From assembly GCA_023014335.1 (NCBI GenBank), contig JAECYW010000032.1, positions 124,001 through 188,000 on the forward strand: a stretch of DNA of 64,000 nucleotides. The letters are read 5' to 3'. A program made the translations under genes and the position numbers. This document shows positions 34,783 through 46,292 of the stretch, piece by piece (within the stretch, counting starts at the first letter, position 1; every line of letters begins with the position of its first letter). The notes beneath the pieces were generated by a model. The model made no database searches, was not told the DNA's origin, and saw nothing but the letters and a program-made list of their open reading frames with translations. Origin of the DNA: Galerina marginata (taxonomy: Eukaryota > Basidiomycota > Agaricomycetes > Agaricales > Galerinaceae).

Positions 34783-37700
34783 TCAAACGGAAGTCGACGA
34801 ATCCTCTGGTTCTCCGGGCGCGTCGACGTCGTCCCCAGGTCCGTGGACAGACAGCCCTTCCATAGGCTCATCCAGTGGGGTAGAGGAATCGAACTGAGCA
34901 TTGGCGGTGGTGGGAGAGGAAGCCGAGGTCGAAGAGGAAGTGGTAGCAAAAGCCGACGACGAGTAGTTATGAGAATAGAAAGCAGAAGAGTAAAGCGACG
35001 AAATATTGATCGCTTTCTGCTGAATGCGGGCTTCTTTAGCCTCTCGCCTTCTATTCTGTTCCCGAATGTATTGCTTGGCGGTATAAGACTCTAAATCCCG
35101 TGTATACTTGTCCTTGTCCGTGGTATCCTCTTCGGCAGGAGGGGCGAAACCCATTTCCTTTTGAGTGAACATAAAGTCCTCGAACGTAAGAGCCGGGGCA
35201 TCGGGGATCGTGACGGAAGTACTGGAATTAACGACCACAAAACGGCGGGAATCGTACTCTTGGTCCTCCAGCGCTTGTCGGATGGTGTAAAAGCCGACGG
35301 GAACCGGCATGTTGGCCATGTTAATCGCCTTACCCGCGGAGATCATAAGGCGTAGAGTCTTGTCGAGCTCACAGGCCGCGTAAATTTGGGTAGCCGTAAG
35401 CAGCAATGTCCGAGCTGGGATGCCGGCCTCGACGTCCGCGTTCTCTGTGATGGTATAGGCGCCCGCGAGGGGTCGTGCGAATCCAGGGATAGTGAGGGAA
35501 GGCCACGAGACAGTCGGTGTAGCGGAAGTGGTATTAGTCGACTGGGAGGAGCGGTGCTCGTGGTTTGGTGGCTTGGTATATGGCTTGGTAGGTTTCTTGT
35601 AGTGGGGCTTCTTAGAGCGGCCCATTGTGGTAGAGTAAGTTGTTGGAGTCGAGTAAGATGTTGAAGTAGATGAAATAGACGAAATGGAATGAGGGGGAAT
35701 TTTTGGACGACATACCACGGTTTTATGTGGTGAGCAAGAGCACGAAAAATCATGAGTTACTCCTTGAATACTCCCGAGGAATATTTGGGGGTCATCCTGG
35801 GGAGGTTTACCCGTTCCATTGGGTAGATCAACCACATTGTCGATACCAAGAAGCTCCAAATAAATTAGTAGAGCGTTTAAATTGTCCACCTGATCATAAG
35901 GTAGCCAAGTTACATCCCCTGCCTTCCATTTGATTTCAAACAAGGAGTTTTTGCCCGATCCGTAGTGCGATAGAATACGATCGACGGCCCACTCTCCATC
36001 TGACTCGGAATCAATATTTAATTGAGCCTCCAAACGTCCAGGAAATAAACGGTCATCGTTGGGAACATGTACCCTCAATAGCGATGAATGAAATGTATCA
36101 TGTACACCGCGCTGCCTCAAGTTCTGAGGGAGTTCCACTCGAAATGAGTGATTTCCAAAGTCCTTTAAGATCTTATAGGGGCCGATATATTTCGGAATCA
36201 GTTTGCGCGCAAGCCCCTTCTGGAACGAGATATTTTTGGAACTGAGGTATACCAGCTCTCCTTCTCGAAACGGCTCAATGCGACGCTTCCGATTAGCATC
36301 TCTTGTCTGCTTAACACGCGCTGCAAGAATGCTATCATGCGCCGCCATCAAAGCCAATTTCTTTTGCAAAGCAAAATTACGAATCGCCGGATACTCATCC
36401 GAAGGCGCTGAATTCCAGACCATTGACCTGGGCATGCGCCCTAAGTTCAAGAAGAAAGGTGCGAAACCAGTACTCTCAGAACGTGCCGAATTTATTGCAA
36501 ACTCGACAGCAGGCAATTTTGCAACCCAATCTTTCTGATGCGGGCTTATGCACTGTCTGAGCATTTGGGTAACCGTCCGATTTGCTCGTTCCGTTGAGCC
36601 ATCGGTCTGCGGGTGATAGGCGCTCGACATTTTAAGTCGGGTACCTAGTAATTTATGTAAGTGTCCCCAAAAGACGCTTGTAAATAAAACATCACGATCG
36701 CTAATGATGTTTTTCGGCAGTCCGTGATGTTTGTATACTTCCTCAAACATTAATTCAGCCAGTTGACGAGCTGTATACGTCGTCCGACTCGGAATTAAAT
36801 GCACCATGGCAGTCAATAGACAAATGACAACGGTTATAGAGTCAAAAGTTCCATTTCTATTGCTAGATTCGGGCAGAGGCCCTACAAAATCCATTCCAAT
36901 GCTTTCCCAAGGTTGACCAGGGATAGGCAACGGATTTAATAGCCCATAGGGCTTCTGATTGCTCGGTTTGCTTCGTTTACAAGTTGAGCAGGTCTCGCAA
37001 AAGACCTTAGTGTCAGAAACCATGTCTCTCCACCAGAACTGGTCTCGGAGATAGTCCAACGTTTTGCTAGCTCCAAGGTGGGCTAATAATGAATGTGCCT
37101 CCGAAATAATGATTTCCCGAGCACTGCGACCGTTAATTATGATCTTAGGCACGCAGAGTACTCGTTTACCATCTTCCTTTAGGTAAATTAATCCGTCTTT
37201 AGTGACTTCATAATTTTTGAACTGAGTTCTTTGCTCAAGAATCACCTTGAAAAACGGGTCTTCATTATAACGAGCCCGAAATTCCTTAAGCAAATCAATG
37301 CCTTCACCATTAGAAGACACTAATTGAACCAAAGGTTCGTTTGAACGATCCTTTACACTGCTAGTATTCCCATTAACTGAATTTTCCAACTGTGCAGGTT
37401 CAACGTTGCTTGGGTTTGAAGTCACGGCACGAGGTCTCGGCGGAATGCGAATGGTAACACGTTCATTTCGCGTTGTGTCCGTCGTTTGGACATCGTGGGT
37501 TTTTGACAGCTGTTGTTTCTTGCCATCATCCCCCCCAACCATTCGTTCTCGTGGTCCGCGCAGAACAAATGCATCCTTGCTGCGTGCAGCGAACTCTTTC
37601 GAGGTTTCTGGACGACCTGTATCGGCGCTCGGCACTTTCCGCGATGGGCGCTTAACAACTGCCGCGCGCGCTTCAAGTCCTGCCAGCACCGGAACACTGC

Positions 37701-39276
37701 CGCGGTCAATGTCAGAGACGTCGTTGACCACGTCATGATACGTATACTCGCTCGGAGTGCGAACAGTGCCAGGTGCGTCGTTGGAATACATTCGAGACAA
37801 GGCATCTGCTAACACATTTTCATTTCCAGGTATATAGACAACCTCGAAATCAAAAGAACTGATCTTCTCGAGCCATCGCGCTTGGCGACCCGACAGGTTC
37901 TTTTGGTTCAAAAAATAGGTAAGACCTTTATGATCTGTCACCCATTTGAATCTAACACCTTGCAAGATGTCCCTATGCCGTAGCATCGTCTCGACGCCTG
38001 CCAGCATTTCAATCTCATGCACGGCATAATTCTGCTGCGCAGAATTCAACTTAGCGGAGTAAAATGCTGCAATCTTTGCAGATTTCCAGTCTGCGCCTTG
38101 ACTTACGACGCCGGAAATCCCAGTCGCACACCCATCCGTTACCATCCAGATAGGCGCCGCGTCCGACGAATAGTCTAACGGCACGCGGTGATGGTCCCGC
38201 GCACTCTGAACGAGACGTTTAACGTCTTCAAACGCACGTTGCTCTGTAAAACCCCAACGGAATGGCATGGTGTCACCTGTCAATCCACTCAGAACTCCCA
38301 TGGGGACTCGGACACCAGGTATGTCATCCGCTAGATATCCTACAGAGCCTAAAAATCCACGAAGTAGATCACGATTTGTAGGCGTTTTCCATGCGATTAC
38401 AGAATCGACTTTAGCAGCGTCCATCCGGATGCCATTACCATCAATAATGCGACCCAGAAGTTTAACTTCCGAAGCTATAAGACGAAGCTTGCTGCGACTA
38501 AGGTAAAGTTTTTCCCTTCTTAAGATATCAACAACAAGTTTAACGTGCTCGACATGCTCTTCAAGAGTATTTGAATAGATAACAATGTCATCAAGATAAA
38601 CATCCATGAACCTGCCGATAAACGACGAGAATAAATGGTTCATCAGGCTCTGGTAAGTCGCCGGAGCATTAACATCTCCGATTTGAATGACGTTACTGAC
38701 CATATTTCCGTCAGGTGTTGTCATAGCTGTCCTCTCGACGTGCTCAGGAACCACGCGAATCTGCTCAAACGCAGCCAACAAGTCCGCCAATGTGATAAAT
38801 GGACGACTCGCGACTCGACGGAGCATTCCCTCAATGTCAGGCAACGGACAGCTAAGTTTTTCTGTGTTTGCGTTCCTATCTCGACAATCGAGTGCACTCC
38901 GAATCTCAGGAGGCTGACCTTCTTTTCTAGGCTTCGGAATCAAGAGCATTGGCACGGTATTACCAGCTGTACTAAATTTCCAACGCCCTGACTTCAAATA
39001 AGCGTCTCGTTTCTCAGCCCACTGAGTCCGAAATGCTTCTGGGCATCTCGACGGACGCCAGGAGTACTTCTTGTTAGGATTAATCAAAGGTATTGTATGA
39101 TTAATATCTCGAAATGGCGGCAACGCGGTCTCGTTAACATTATCAATACAGATATCTGCTGCATAGCGGCGAAGTTCTTCACGAGCCGCCTCAATTGAAC
39201 GGTCCTCAAGTTCAATACCTTGCGCCATTAATTTGGTGTCAAAGCCAGCTTTTAACGGCAAACGGCAAATTTTCAT
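34783..39276 (-). CDS. Pol polyprotein: reverse transcriptase, RNase H, integrase, chromodomain, extra C-terminal region
   Basis: The frame opens at an ATG (39276) overlapping the end of gag in the +1 frame. The order of domains is: RT with DCRDRNANTEKLSCPLPDIE, ITLADLLAAFEQIR, GDVNAPATYQSLMNHLF and the catalytic VYLDDIVIYS (about residue 235); RNase H with WMVTDGCATGISGVVSQG and AVHEIEMLAGVET; an HHCC zinc region (AHLGASKTLDYL ... CETCSTCKRSK); the integrase core with GMDFVGPLPE, ISDRDVLFTS and YHPQTDGSTERANRTV (D, D, E all present); and a chromodomain near residues 1120-1175 (WAVDRILSHYGSGKNSLFEI, KWKAGDVTWLPYDQ). A tail of about 280 residues then begins MGRSKKPHYKKPTKP (ATG at 35625) in the same frame, with no recognised domain. 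All catalytic residues appear intact, so Pol may be active. Confidence 0.92.
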   Translation of the reverse strand: MKICRLPLKAGFDTKLMAQGIELEDRSIEAAREELRRYAADICIDNVNETALPPFRDINHTIPLINPNKKYSWRPSRCPEAFRTQWAEKRDAYLKSGRWKFSTAGNTVPMLLIPKPRKEGQPPEIRSALDCRDRNANTEKLSCPLPDIEGMLRRVASRPFITLADLLAAFEQIRVVPEHVERTAMTTPDGNMVSNVIQIGDVNAPATYQSLMNHLFSSFIGRFMDVYLDDIVIYSNTLEEHVEHVKLVVDILRREKLYLSRSKLRLIASEVKLLGRIIDGNGIRMDAAKVDSVIAWKTPTNRDLLRGFLGSVGYLADDIPGVRVPMGVLSGLTGDTMPFRWGFTEQRAFEDVKRLVQSARDHHRVPLDYSSDAAPIWMVTDGCATGISGVVSQGADWKSAKIAAFYSAKLNSAQQNYAVHEIEMLAGVETMLRHRDILQGVRFKWVTDHKGLTYFLNQKNLSGRQARWLEKISSFDFEVVYIPGNENVLADALSRMYSNDAPGTVRTPSEYTYHDVVNDVSDIDRGSVPVLAGLEARAAVVKRPSRKVPSADTGRPETSKEFAARSKDAFVLRGPRERMVGGDDGKKQQLSKTHDVQTTDTTRNERVTIRIPPRPRAVTSNPSNVEPAQLENSVNGNTSSVKDRSNEPLVQLVSSNGEGIDLLKEFRARYNEDPFFKVILEQRTQFKNYEVTKDGLIYLKEDGKRVLCVPKIIINGRSAREIIISEAHSLLAHLGASKTLDYLRDQFWWRDMVSDTKVFCETCSTCKRSKPSNQKPYGLLNPLPIPGQPWESIGMDFVGPLPESSNRNGTFDSITVVICLLTAMVHLIPSRTTYTARQLAELMFEEVYKHHGLPKNIISDRDVLFTSVFWGHLHKLLGTRLKMSSAYHPQTDGSTERANRTVTQMLRQCISPHQKDWVAKLPAVEFAINSARSESTGFAPFFLNLGRMPRSMVWNSAPSDEYPAIRNFALQKKLALMAAHDSILAARVKQTRDANRKRRIEPFREGELVYLSSKNISFQKGLARKLIPKYIGPYKILKDFGNHSFRVELPQNLRQRGVHDTFHSSLLRVHVPNDDRLFPGRLEAQLNIDSESDGEWAVDRILSHYGSGKNSLFEIKWKAGDVTWLPYDQVDNLNALLIYLELLGIDNVVDLPNGTGKPPQDDPQIFLGSIQGVTHDFSCSCSPHKTVVCRPKIPPHSISSISSTSTSYSTPTTYSTTMGRSKKPHYKKPTKPYTKPPNHEHRSSQSTNTTSATPTVSWPSLTIPGFARPLAGAYTITENADVEAGIPARTLLLTATQIYAACELDKTLRLMISAGKAINMANMPVPVGFYTIRQALEDQEYDSRRFVVVNSSTSVTIPDAPALTFEDFMFTQKEMGFAPPAEEDTTDKDKYTRDLESYTAKQYIREQNRRREAKEARIQQKAINISSLYSSAFYSHNYSSSAFATTSSSTSASSPTTANAQFDSSTPLDEPMEGLSVHGPGDDVDAPGEPEDSSTSV

Positions 39277-42258
39277 CACTTCCTATTACGACTCGCGCTG
39301 GGTTCAAACCGACGCAAACTTGGTGTTGGTACATCCACGGCGTCCCCAGTATCAAGTCATAATTGTTAATATTGATAATATCAAAGGTACGAGTTTCATC
39401 AATACCCTGATACTTAAGTCGAGCTAACGTCTGACTATTTATCTTAGATCGAGAACCTTGAACTGCGAGCTGCAGACTCAAAGGTTCGTCTAAATTTGTC
39501 TTAACGACTTTAAGCTGATCTGCTAACGTAGACGACATGAAATCGCCAAGCGAACCTGTGTCAAGAAGCGCCCGTGCCGGATGCCCATTAATCTGCACGG
39601 TTACGACGACAGGCTTCGCGATAACTCGACGCTTATCTTTCACAGTCGCCGAATTGCGTTGAACCGCCGCATATTTATTACGGTCAACTTGCATGCCAGA
39701 CAATTCAAGCTCGCCGTCATCAGAATCGTCGGATTCGCGCATTTCCTCTAAGAGATAATGCGCAAATGGTAAGACATCATCCCAACGTTCTTCATTAACG
39801 GCAGCCTGACTAACAGCCTCAGGATCCGGATCCACCCAAAACGTCATTTGAAATTCAATCAGACGTCTTCGGTACCAGCGGATTACATTGAACCTTGGAT
39901 CCTCGGCATGTTGTCTCGGAATCAGTGAGTAAACTCCTCTTAAGTTATCCTCAACTTCAAACCAACCTGTTCCCTCTGGATTGTAGGTAACATTAAACCG
40001 TTGATCAAGTCTGGAACCGAGCCCCGCTTCGAACTCGTAAGGTGCGCCATATTGCAGTAACTTTTTGATACAGTCTTCTAATGCATCTCCCATGATAGTT
40101 GCCCTATGGCTACGTCCTTTAATCCACTTGTCAACGTGGAGTTCCGGACTCTCCAAGTCGGCAAATCGAGCCAACTGTTCTGCATACCAACGGCCAACAG
40201 GAAAGGTAGAGTGTTTTAGCCTTTCGGGATGTATAAAAAGCTCTAAACCTCTAACGCGGTCATAGATCTCGTACATTTCAGTTCCCTGAGTCGGAACAAA
40301 ACGTTTCTTAATTTCAAAACGTAGCTCATCGAGTGCATTCAATCCCGGTAAGCAATGTGTGTCATCCCCAGGAAAGGGAGTGCACAATTCTAACACCTCC
40401 GTTAGGCGCTCAGCAAGGGCATCTCTCATAGCGCCATGGGTTAATTCCGAGCTGAACACAGAGTCTTCATCCGATGAGTCAGACTCGTACTCCGGATCCA
40501 TCATATAAAGTGGCAAAGATGCCGCTGACGACGATGAGTGACTTGTAAAATCATTCTCAGTAACAAAGTCGGCACTAACTGCTTCCGATTCAGAAGAGGA
40601 TGAGTGTGATAATTCATCCTCCACACTCTGTTCACTTTCCGAATCTGAAACAGTCTGTAACTCAGGTAAACTGGATTCATCATCATCATACGCACGATAA
40701 CTGACAGATTGCAAATCAGGCAATGACAAACTGTCATCAACCTTTAAGCGCCGGTCAAGTTCGGCGTCAATCTGAGCAACGGCCTCATGCGTCAGTGCAT
40801 TTCCTGACACTACGTCTTCGTCGACATAGCTAAGTTCCGAATCCGAATAGTCGAATGAATATTGCGGTGATTCATCCTCATCAGACTCCGAAGGATAAGA
40901 ATACTTGGCGCATTGCGCCGCATCTAACGAGTCAACGAAGTCATTACAAGCCTTAGCATAAATGCCTAGACTATCAATGTAATTTCGGTACCACTCAACG
41001 AGATTAAAGGTAGGATCTTCCAACAAACTAATTGGAATATCAGTGGTAATATCAAGTTCAGCGTCTTCAATAACATAAAAAGGTGATCTTGGATCCCTTC
41101 TATGTACGTAGAATCTGTCCACGCAGTCAAAGCCCAACTGCACGGTTGGATAGTAAGCGTGTATCCCATCCTTAAGCAGTCGACTGGCTACATCGGACAG
41201 CGCATTGCCGATCCCTCCACGAGGCGTATAAGTCCTCCAAGAAATATTTAAGTCTTTGCCTCGACGTGCGGCATACCAGTGCGCAAGATCAAAGTAAGCA
41301 CATTCTAATAATTTCTTAGGGACCAATACTACGAACCCCGTTAGGCCATCAGCTATCAAGTATTGCGGTGCATGTCCGCGTCGTTTAACGCGTCTCATTT
41401 CAAAGCGCGACACTAAGCCAGGTTCGAGATCGTGCCCCTCATAGTACTCATCACCTGGGTAAGGCTGATTCCTCTCCAGGACCCGAGTACTAACCATAGC
41501 ATAGGCATCTCCAATCTCGTCACGCGGTAGCATGTACGCCCACTCCATCCATTCTGGATCTGTTGCTGATGCGGCACAAATTGAGATTGCGCCCAACGGC
41601 ATGCTATCGAGGACTTCAACCGGTATGTCCGAACTATCCTGAAGTTCAACATTAAAGTTTGACATTCCAGGTGGTTTAGAACCTCCAGACTTGACTGTAT
41701 TACGGTCAGGGCAATTTCTTGCTAAGTGCTCTCCTCCGCAATTAAAGCAAAGACCCTTCGCTAACCGTTCTGCTTTTTCTTTATCAGATAGCTTAGGTGT
41801 ATTCTGCTCTCGTTTCACGGAATCACGGCCTGCAAGAAATCCTGGCCTGAACGTGTTATAGCGAGTACCTCTCGAAGGTCTATACTGACCTCGATGATTT
41901 GTCCGTCCCGAACTATGGTGATTATTCGCGTGGTTGTTCGAGGTGCCAGCGCCATTAGCTGGTGTTCCGCTCGCACGTTTTGAATCTCGATCGCGGTGGC
42001 GGTGTTTAGATCTCAACGCGTTCTCTCGACCCGATTTATTGCTCGAGCCTGCGCCTCCACCGCTCTGGTGAGTATTACGTTCTCTTCCGTTATCAGGAAC
42101 ACTTTCCGAAATTTCTACGACCTCAGCTTGAATAAGAACATCTTGCCAAGACGAAATTTCAGGGTTTAATCCATCTCGCCAGAGTGCTCTCTGGATAACA
42201 GGTCGTAAGCCATTCCATAGCTTAATGACTCGCTCGCGTTGACTAACTGAACCTATTA
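39239..42258 (-). CDS. Gag-protease, 3' part (after the nested insertion)
   Basis: The frame continues Gag from the right-hand side of the insertion: GSVSQRERVIKLWNGLRPVI, QRALWRDGLNPEISSWQDVL and then IQAEVVEIS belong to the capsid-like retrotrans_gag domain. A basic Arg/His/Asn-rich linker leads to a CCHC zinc knuckle, CFNCGGEHLARNCPD, which is followed by a long acidic Ser/Asp/Glu-rich stretch of several hundred residues (ESDEDESPQYSFDYSDSELS). The frame ends in an aspartic protease with the active-site motif ALLDTGSLGDFMSS and the second strand DLILGTPWMYQH. The gag stop (39239) overlaps the start of pol by 38 nt. No ATG opens this part, so on its own it is not translated as a unit. Confidence 0.85.
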
Positions 42259-44157
42259 CGAGACCCGTTAGGGGATCGTTCTTGTACCTAGAGTTCAGGT
42301 TTAGTTCACACGGTGACCTAGTTTGGAGCCCGTTATGGGAATAAAGTTTCGCGCATCACATGAGTTCAATTGGTCGGATGTTTCTCAGATAATTTATTTG
42401 TCATAAAATCAAATGAAATTAACCGTAGAGCAATCTAACCTGCCTATGATTCCCAGAAACTATTGGATCTCAAAAAAAACGAAATCAAAAGAGATGAAAA
42501 TCCAAGAAAACCAAACCATGCGGGGCTCCGACACGCAATTTTAGGCGGTAGGAAATGCGAATTGGCCATGCGAGGATTCAAAAAGAATAAATCCTGAGTG
42601 AATGGCATCCAAATAAATCCAGAGATCGAAAAGGAAGCACTGAAAACGCGAGATAGGATATTGGGGAAAGAGACAAGGAGATAACACGCCGGCGACAGAG
42701 TATAGAAAATTAAAACGGGCCCTAGTTTTGGAATAATGGTAAACTATTGCGGGTGGCAAGTAACGTGAAAAGGGATGAGCATGGTAAGTTGCTGCCGAGA
42801 ATAAGCTTTGCAGTAGTCGAACAAATAGTGGGCCCTAAGAGTCGAGATGAAGTCGCTGAAAATAAATCAATAACCAGCATTGACGTGCTTTATTGCAGCC
42901 CCGCTAGTGCCGAACACGAAACACAACAAATAAGCACCGTAAAGACTGGCTTTGAGGTGTGATACAGGGTTCAGAGGGTCTCGAAAAATAATTAACGTGG
43001 GTGCGAGGGCCAAGGCACAAAATCGGAATCGAGAACAAAGCCGTTGACGACAAAGACATCTGTAAACGATGATCAACAGCGAAGCGGGCATTGCAAACGA
43101 CGGAGGCAACTGAATGCGAGATTGAAAGCCTAAGTAGTCGAGATTTTAGAGGGAGAACTGGGTTTGCAATTCACCGAATGTAGACGACGGTGCAGGCCGG
43201 ATTAAATACTGTAGAAAACGTCTGAAATATGAAATCTGTAAAATAAATTACAGTGGGATTTCGAGGAGGGACTTCGGGTCATTGGGGAGACGAAGGATGG
43301 GGTTAAGGAAAAGTTGGAGCCGAAGTAAATTTATATAAGAAAAAAAATGAGAGCTGTCGACGAATAATGAAGTCTGGTGCATGACGGGGACAGTGGCTGT
43401 GTTGAAGTAAGCGGTAAGGCGTCTATTATGGCGTGAAATTGGCAAAATCCGGGCTTGGAGTGCACAGAGCGCTCATCAGCGTCCATCGAGGTGTAAAAAG
43501 TAAAATAAGCCAGAGGGCGACGGTGAGCGTCGGCTGGGAGATATAAGTGTACTTTCACAGCCCAGTCATTTTGGTGTCTAAAATAAAGTAATCCATCCAA
43601 CAAATCTTCTTTGTCTTGCCGATTTTGCGTCCATTAGGCCTCCTCATCTCTTTAAAAATCTGTAAAAAAAATTCTCGTCTTGCTATAGCAATCGCTCCAG
43701 ATGTTCGGCGACATCAATCCACCAAATTCCAGTCTGAAAACATGCGCTGGTCTTGATTCTTGACAGCGGCTTGTCTTCGGTGTGCGCTAATAATTGACAA
43801 CAACCTCTTGGAATCTTGATCTGCAAAGTGCTGCAGCCGTGAAGGGGAAAATCGACCTGGGCTGACGCCAAATCATGAAGCTCTGACTCCAGCAATGCGA
43901 GAGGTCGGGTGAACAAGTTACGGGGACCTCATGCGTGAGGAAACAGGAAAAGACGTAACTACAAAATGGAAAGAACAATATTACACTGACAGATCCTCAG
44001 GATACCCAACACGGCGAGGAGTGTGGCAGATACAGAAATTGATCAAAGCAGAAGCGCGCTTAACAGAGGCGCTTTACGAAATGCCTCCGGTAAGCTGGTT
44101 GTGGGAGAGTGGCTGGCTGCTGTGTCTAGATTGGAATTGGGATCAAATTGGGTCTCG
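42259..44157. mobile_element. Nested insertion of about 1.9 kb inside gag, candidate TA-target element
   Basis: The insert interrupts the capsid domain of gag. Candidate ends are CGAGACCC at 42259 and its inverse GGGTCTCG ending at 44157, with the dinucleotide TA on both sides (42257-42258 and 44158-44159). Removal of the insert plus one TA rejoins the Gag frame (...RSARHV / IGSVSQ...). No transposase is recognised inside; the largest frames (71-108 residues) have no known domain. The inverted ends are only 8 bp, so the boundary is provisional. A slightly different boundary, leaving Gag as ELFNL / IGSVSQ, would fit the family consensus better but shows no target duplication. Confidence 0.5.
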
Positions 44158-45777
44158 TACATGCCGCGCACTGCGACGGCCCGCAGGGCAAGTCAAATTG
44201 AATAGTTCTTCGAGTTCATAACCATACGCAGCAACGGTCTTTTCATTTTGGAAGCACTTAGCTAGTTTCCGTCGCATCTGCGTTCGGTAATTAATAGGGA
44301 AGCAATAGTTAAATAGTTCCCTATAGAAGTCATCAAGTTCCCATTTAGTTTCGTTAATGGAAACCTTTTGAGTATAGAAATCATACGCAGTATCTCTCAA
44401 GAAGTGAGATAAAATGAAGATCTGCTCACGGCGCTTAATTCGACTTGATCGCAAATAAGCAGTTCCTTCTTTAACAAACCGATGGTAAGCCCGCAGATCT
44501 TGTTGTCCGCTATATATGATAGGCTTAAAAGGTTTGTGTTCAGATTTACTAGATCTGTGCGATTTACGCTTCCGCGAACGGCGCTTACTCGAACGGCGCT
44601 TACTGCGTTTGTGTGAACGTGAACGCGACCGATTAGACCCTTCAGTTGGTTGGGAATGCGAGTCCGACGAAGAACTCGAGTCGCTAGATTCGGAAGAACT
44701 AGAATCCGACGAGCTCGATTCAGAATCAGAGTCAGAGCTGCTCGAAGATGAACTCGACGGCGGCGAATTATTGTTGCGTCGACGAGACTTCGACTTCGAA
44801 CCCTGCCTAACTTGTTCCAACGCAACTCCAAGGTAACTTTTCGGAGCTATCTGCGCTGCTGGACGAGCCGCCTCGGGACGAGTTCGTGTCGCTCGCTCTT
44901 CGACAATTCGTCCAACAGGCTGAGCTGGCGGCGCCTCGTGCTCACGGGCGCCTAATTCGAAATGAGGAGGTAAGTCTTTTGCTGACTTCTTCTCCTTCAA
45001 TTTCTTCTGCTGAATTGCCTTCAAAGCAGCAGCTTGTGCTTCGACATCAATATCTGATTCCGAAAGTCCAGCTCCACCCCAGTTATGGGGATCTGTCTCC
45101 TTGCCTTTCGGCTCCGAAGGTCCAGCCTCAGCATTACCCCGTGAATGCGAGCGCTTTCGGCGGCCTTTCTTAGTCTTGGCCTCCCGATTTTTGATCTTCT
45201 CTTTCTCAGACGAAGTCAACTTATTTTCGGCTTCCTTTACGACTGCTTGTTGCTCAGAAGTAAGGTTCCCGACATCCTTAGGAGAAGAGATTACAACTTT
45301 CTCCTTCTTTAACTCACGTTTAGTAGCCTGCTTTGGGCTGCGCGCACGTCTGCGCTGGACCGTCGTCCAAGGTGAGTTATCCTCCGGCTCGTTTGAGTTC
45401 TCAGAGGCCAAACCATATGGTTCAAATTCAATGGGGGCAATATTTCCGAAATGATTATAATTCTCCGGTGTCATGCTACTTTCGGCCCCCGCCGCACTTA
45501 CCAAGTTCAATTCTTGGCTAAGGGGTACTATATTACGCACTCCGGCCTCCGCATCTTGCGATGTGGGCGGGTGGATACCTGAGGCGGCAACGTCACGATA
45601 AGAACGATGACTGCCAGCCTCGGAATGAATAGGGCTCGGGGCCCGACTGCCAGGGACAGCTGAACGGCTCTCAGACCTGGGTGGGGACTGGCTCGCAGAA
45701 CGCGGAGCGGCTTGAACAGTCAACCCAGTGGTTTTACGCGTACGCAGAGAATACCTAGAAGTCATAGTAGTTAGCAA
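44158..45777 (-). CDS. Gag, 5' part
   Basis: This frame begins MLTTMTSRYSLRTRKTTGL (45777; a second ATG lies at 45765). The N-terminal half is a disordered Ser/Pro/Arg- and Lys/Glu-rich stretch, including EREHE-type charge clusters, a Ser/Asp run (SSSSSSSSDSDSESSSSDSS) and an RS-like basic tract (RSRSRSHKRSKRRSSKRRSR). The last 130 residues are the start of the retrotrans_gag capsid domain: FKPIIYSGQQDLRAYHRFVK, EGTAYLRSSRIKRREQIFIL, SHFLRDTAYDFYTQKV and ELDDFYRELFNYCFPINYRT, followed by KTVAAYGYELEELFNL. The frame then runs into the inserted DNA and stops at 44143. The gag gene is therefore split and this copy is probably non-autonomous. Confidence 0.85.
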
Positions 45778-46002
45778 AAATTGATAGAAAAAGACTCAGC
45801 TGATAAAAGAGACAAATGAAACAGATAGAGAGAGGGAAATTGGGTATGGTGTCGCCTGTAGCTGGAAAACCGGGTGATCAGGCCGAAGACCGAGCGACGA
45901 AGCGACGAGAAGAGATTTTTTAAGCTAGAAGTTTGTTGACAGAAAGTTTCTTGCAATGAGCAAGAGGTATAGGGTGATTGGTGTTTGTTGCGTCAAAAAA
46001 GA

Positions 46003-46292
46003 TGTGACGGTAGAGGCAGTGTCGATGCTTAGCAAGCGAGAAGGCCAGTACCGGCACACGGGGTAGAGGTGGTATGCTGGAGTGAAGCTCACGGAAGTCG
46101 ATAGACGGGTTTAACCAGTTAAGATTCACTGGGGTCTAGGTACTACGGAGCCGCCTACTTATACCTGTAAGTAACTAGACTACGTAAGCTACAAAGTCCG
46201 TAACCCAAAGCCTAACGTTCAAGTACCGCGACGAGTGGAACTACACCAGGAACGAGGAGACTAGAAATAGAAATAGATACCGAACCGTTACA
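46003..46292 (-). repeat. 5' LTR of the gypsy element
   Basis: It is the 290-bp partner of 34464-34753, with no difference noticed over its length. On the minus strand it starts TGTAACGG and ends CCGTCACA. The second copy of the target duplication ATTAT follows at 46293-46297. Confidence 0.93.

Larger units (their letters stand above)
34464..46292 (-). mobile_element. Ty3/gypsy LTR retrotransposon (chromovirus), complete but with nested insertion
   Basis: The element runs on the minus strand over 11,829 bp and is flanked by a perfect 5-bp duplication, ATTAT, at 34459-34463 and 46293-46297. Its 290-bp LTRs show no difference that I can see, so insertion is recent. Gag-protease, then RT, RNase H, integrase and chromodomain are encoded in the Ty3/gypsy order. 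A purine-rich tract (GGTTGGGGGGA on the minus strand) directly abuts the 3' LTR at 34754. No clear tRNA primer-binding site ending in TGG follows the 5' LTR. Without the nested 1.9-kb insertion the element would be about 9.9 kb. Confidence 0.93.
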
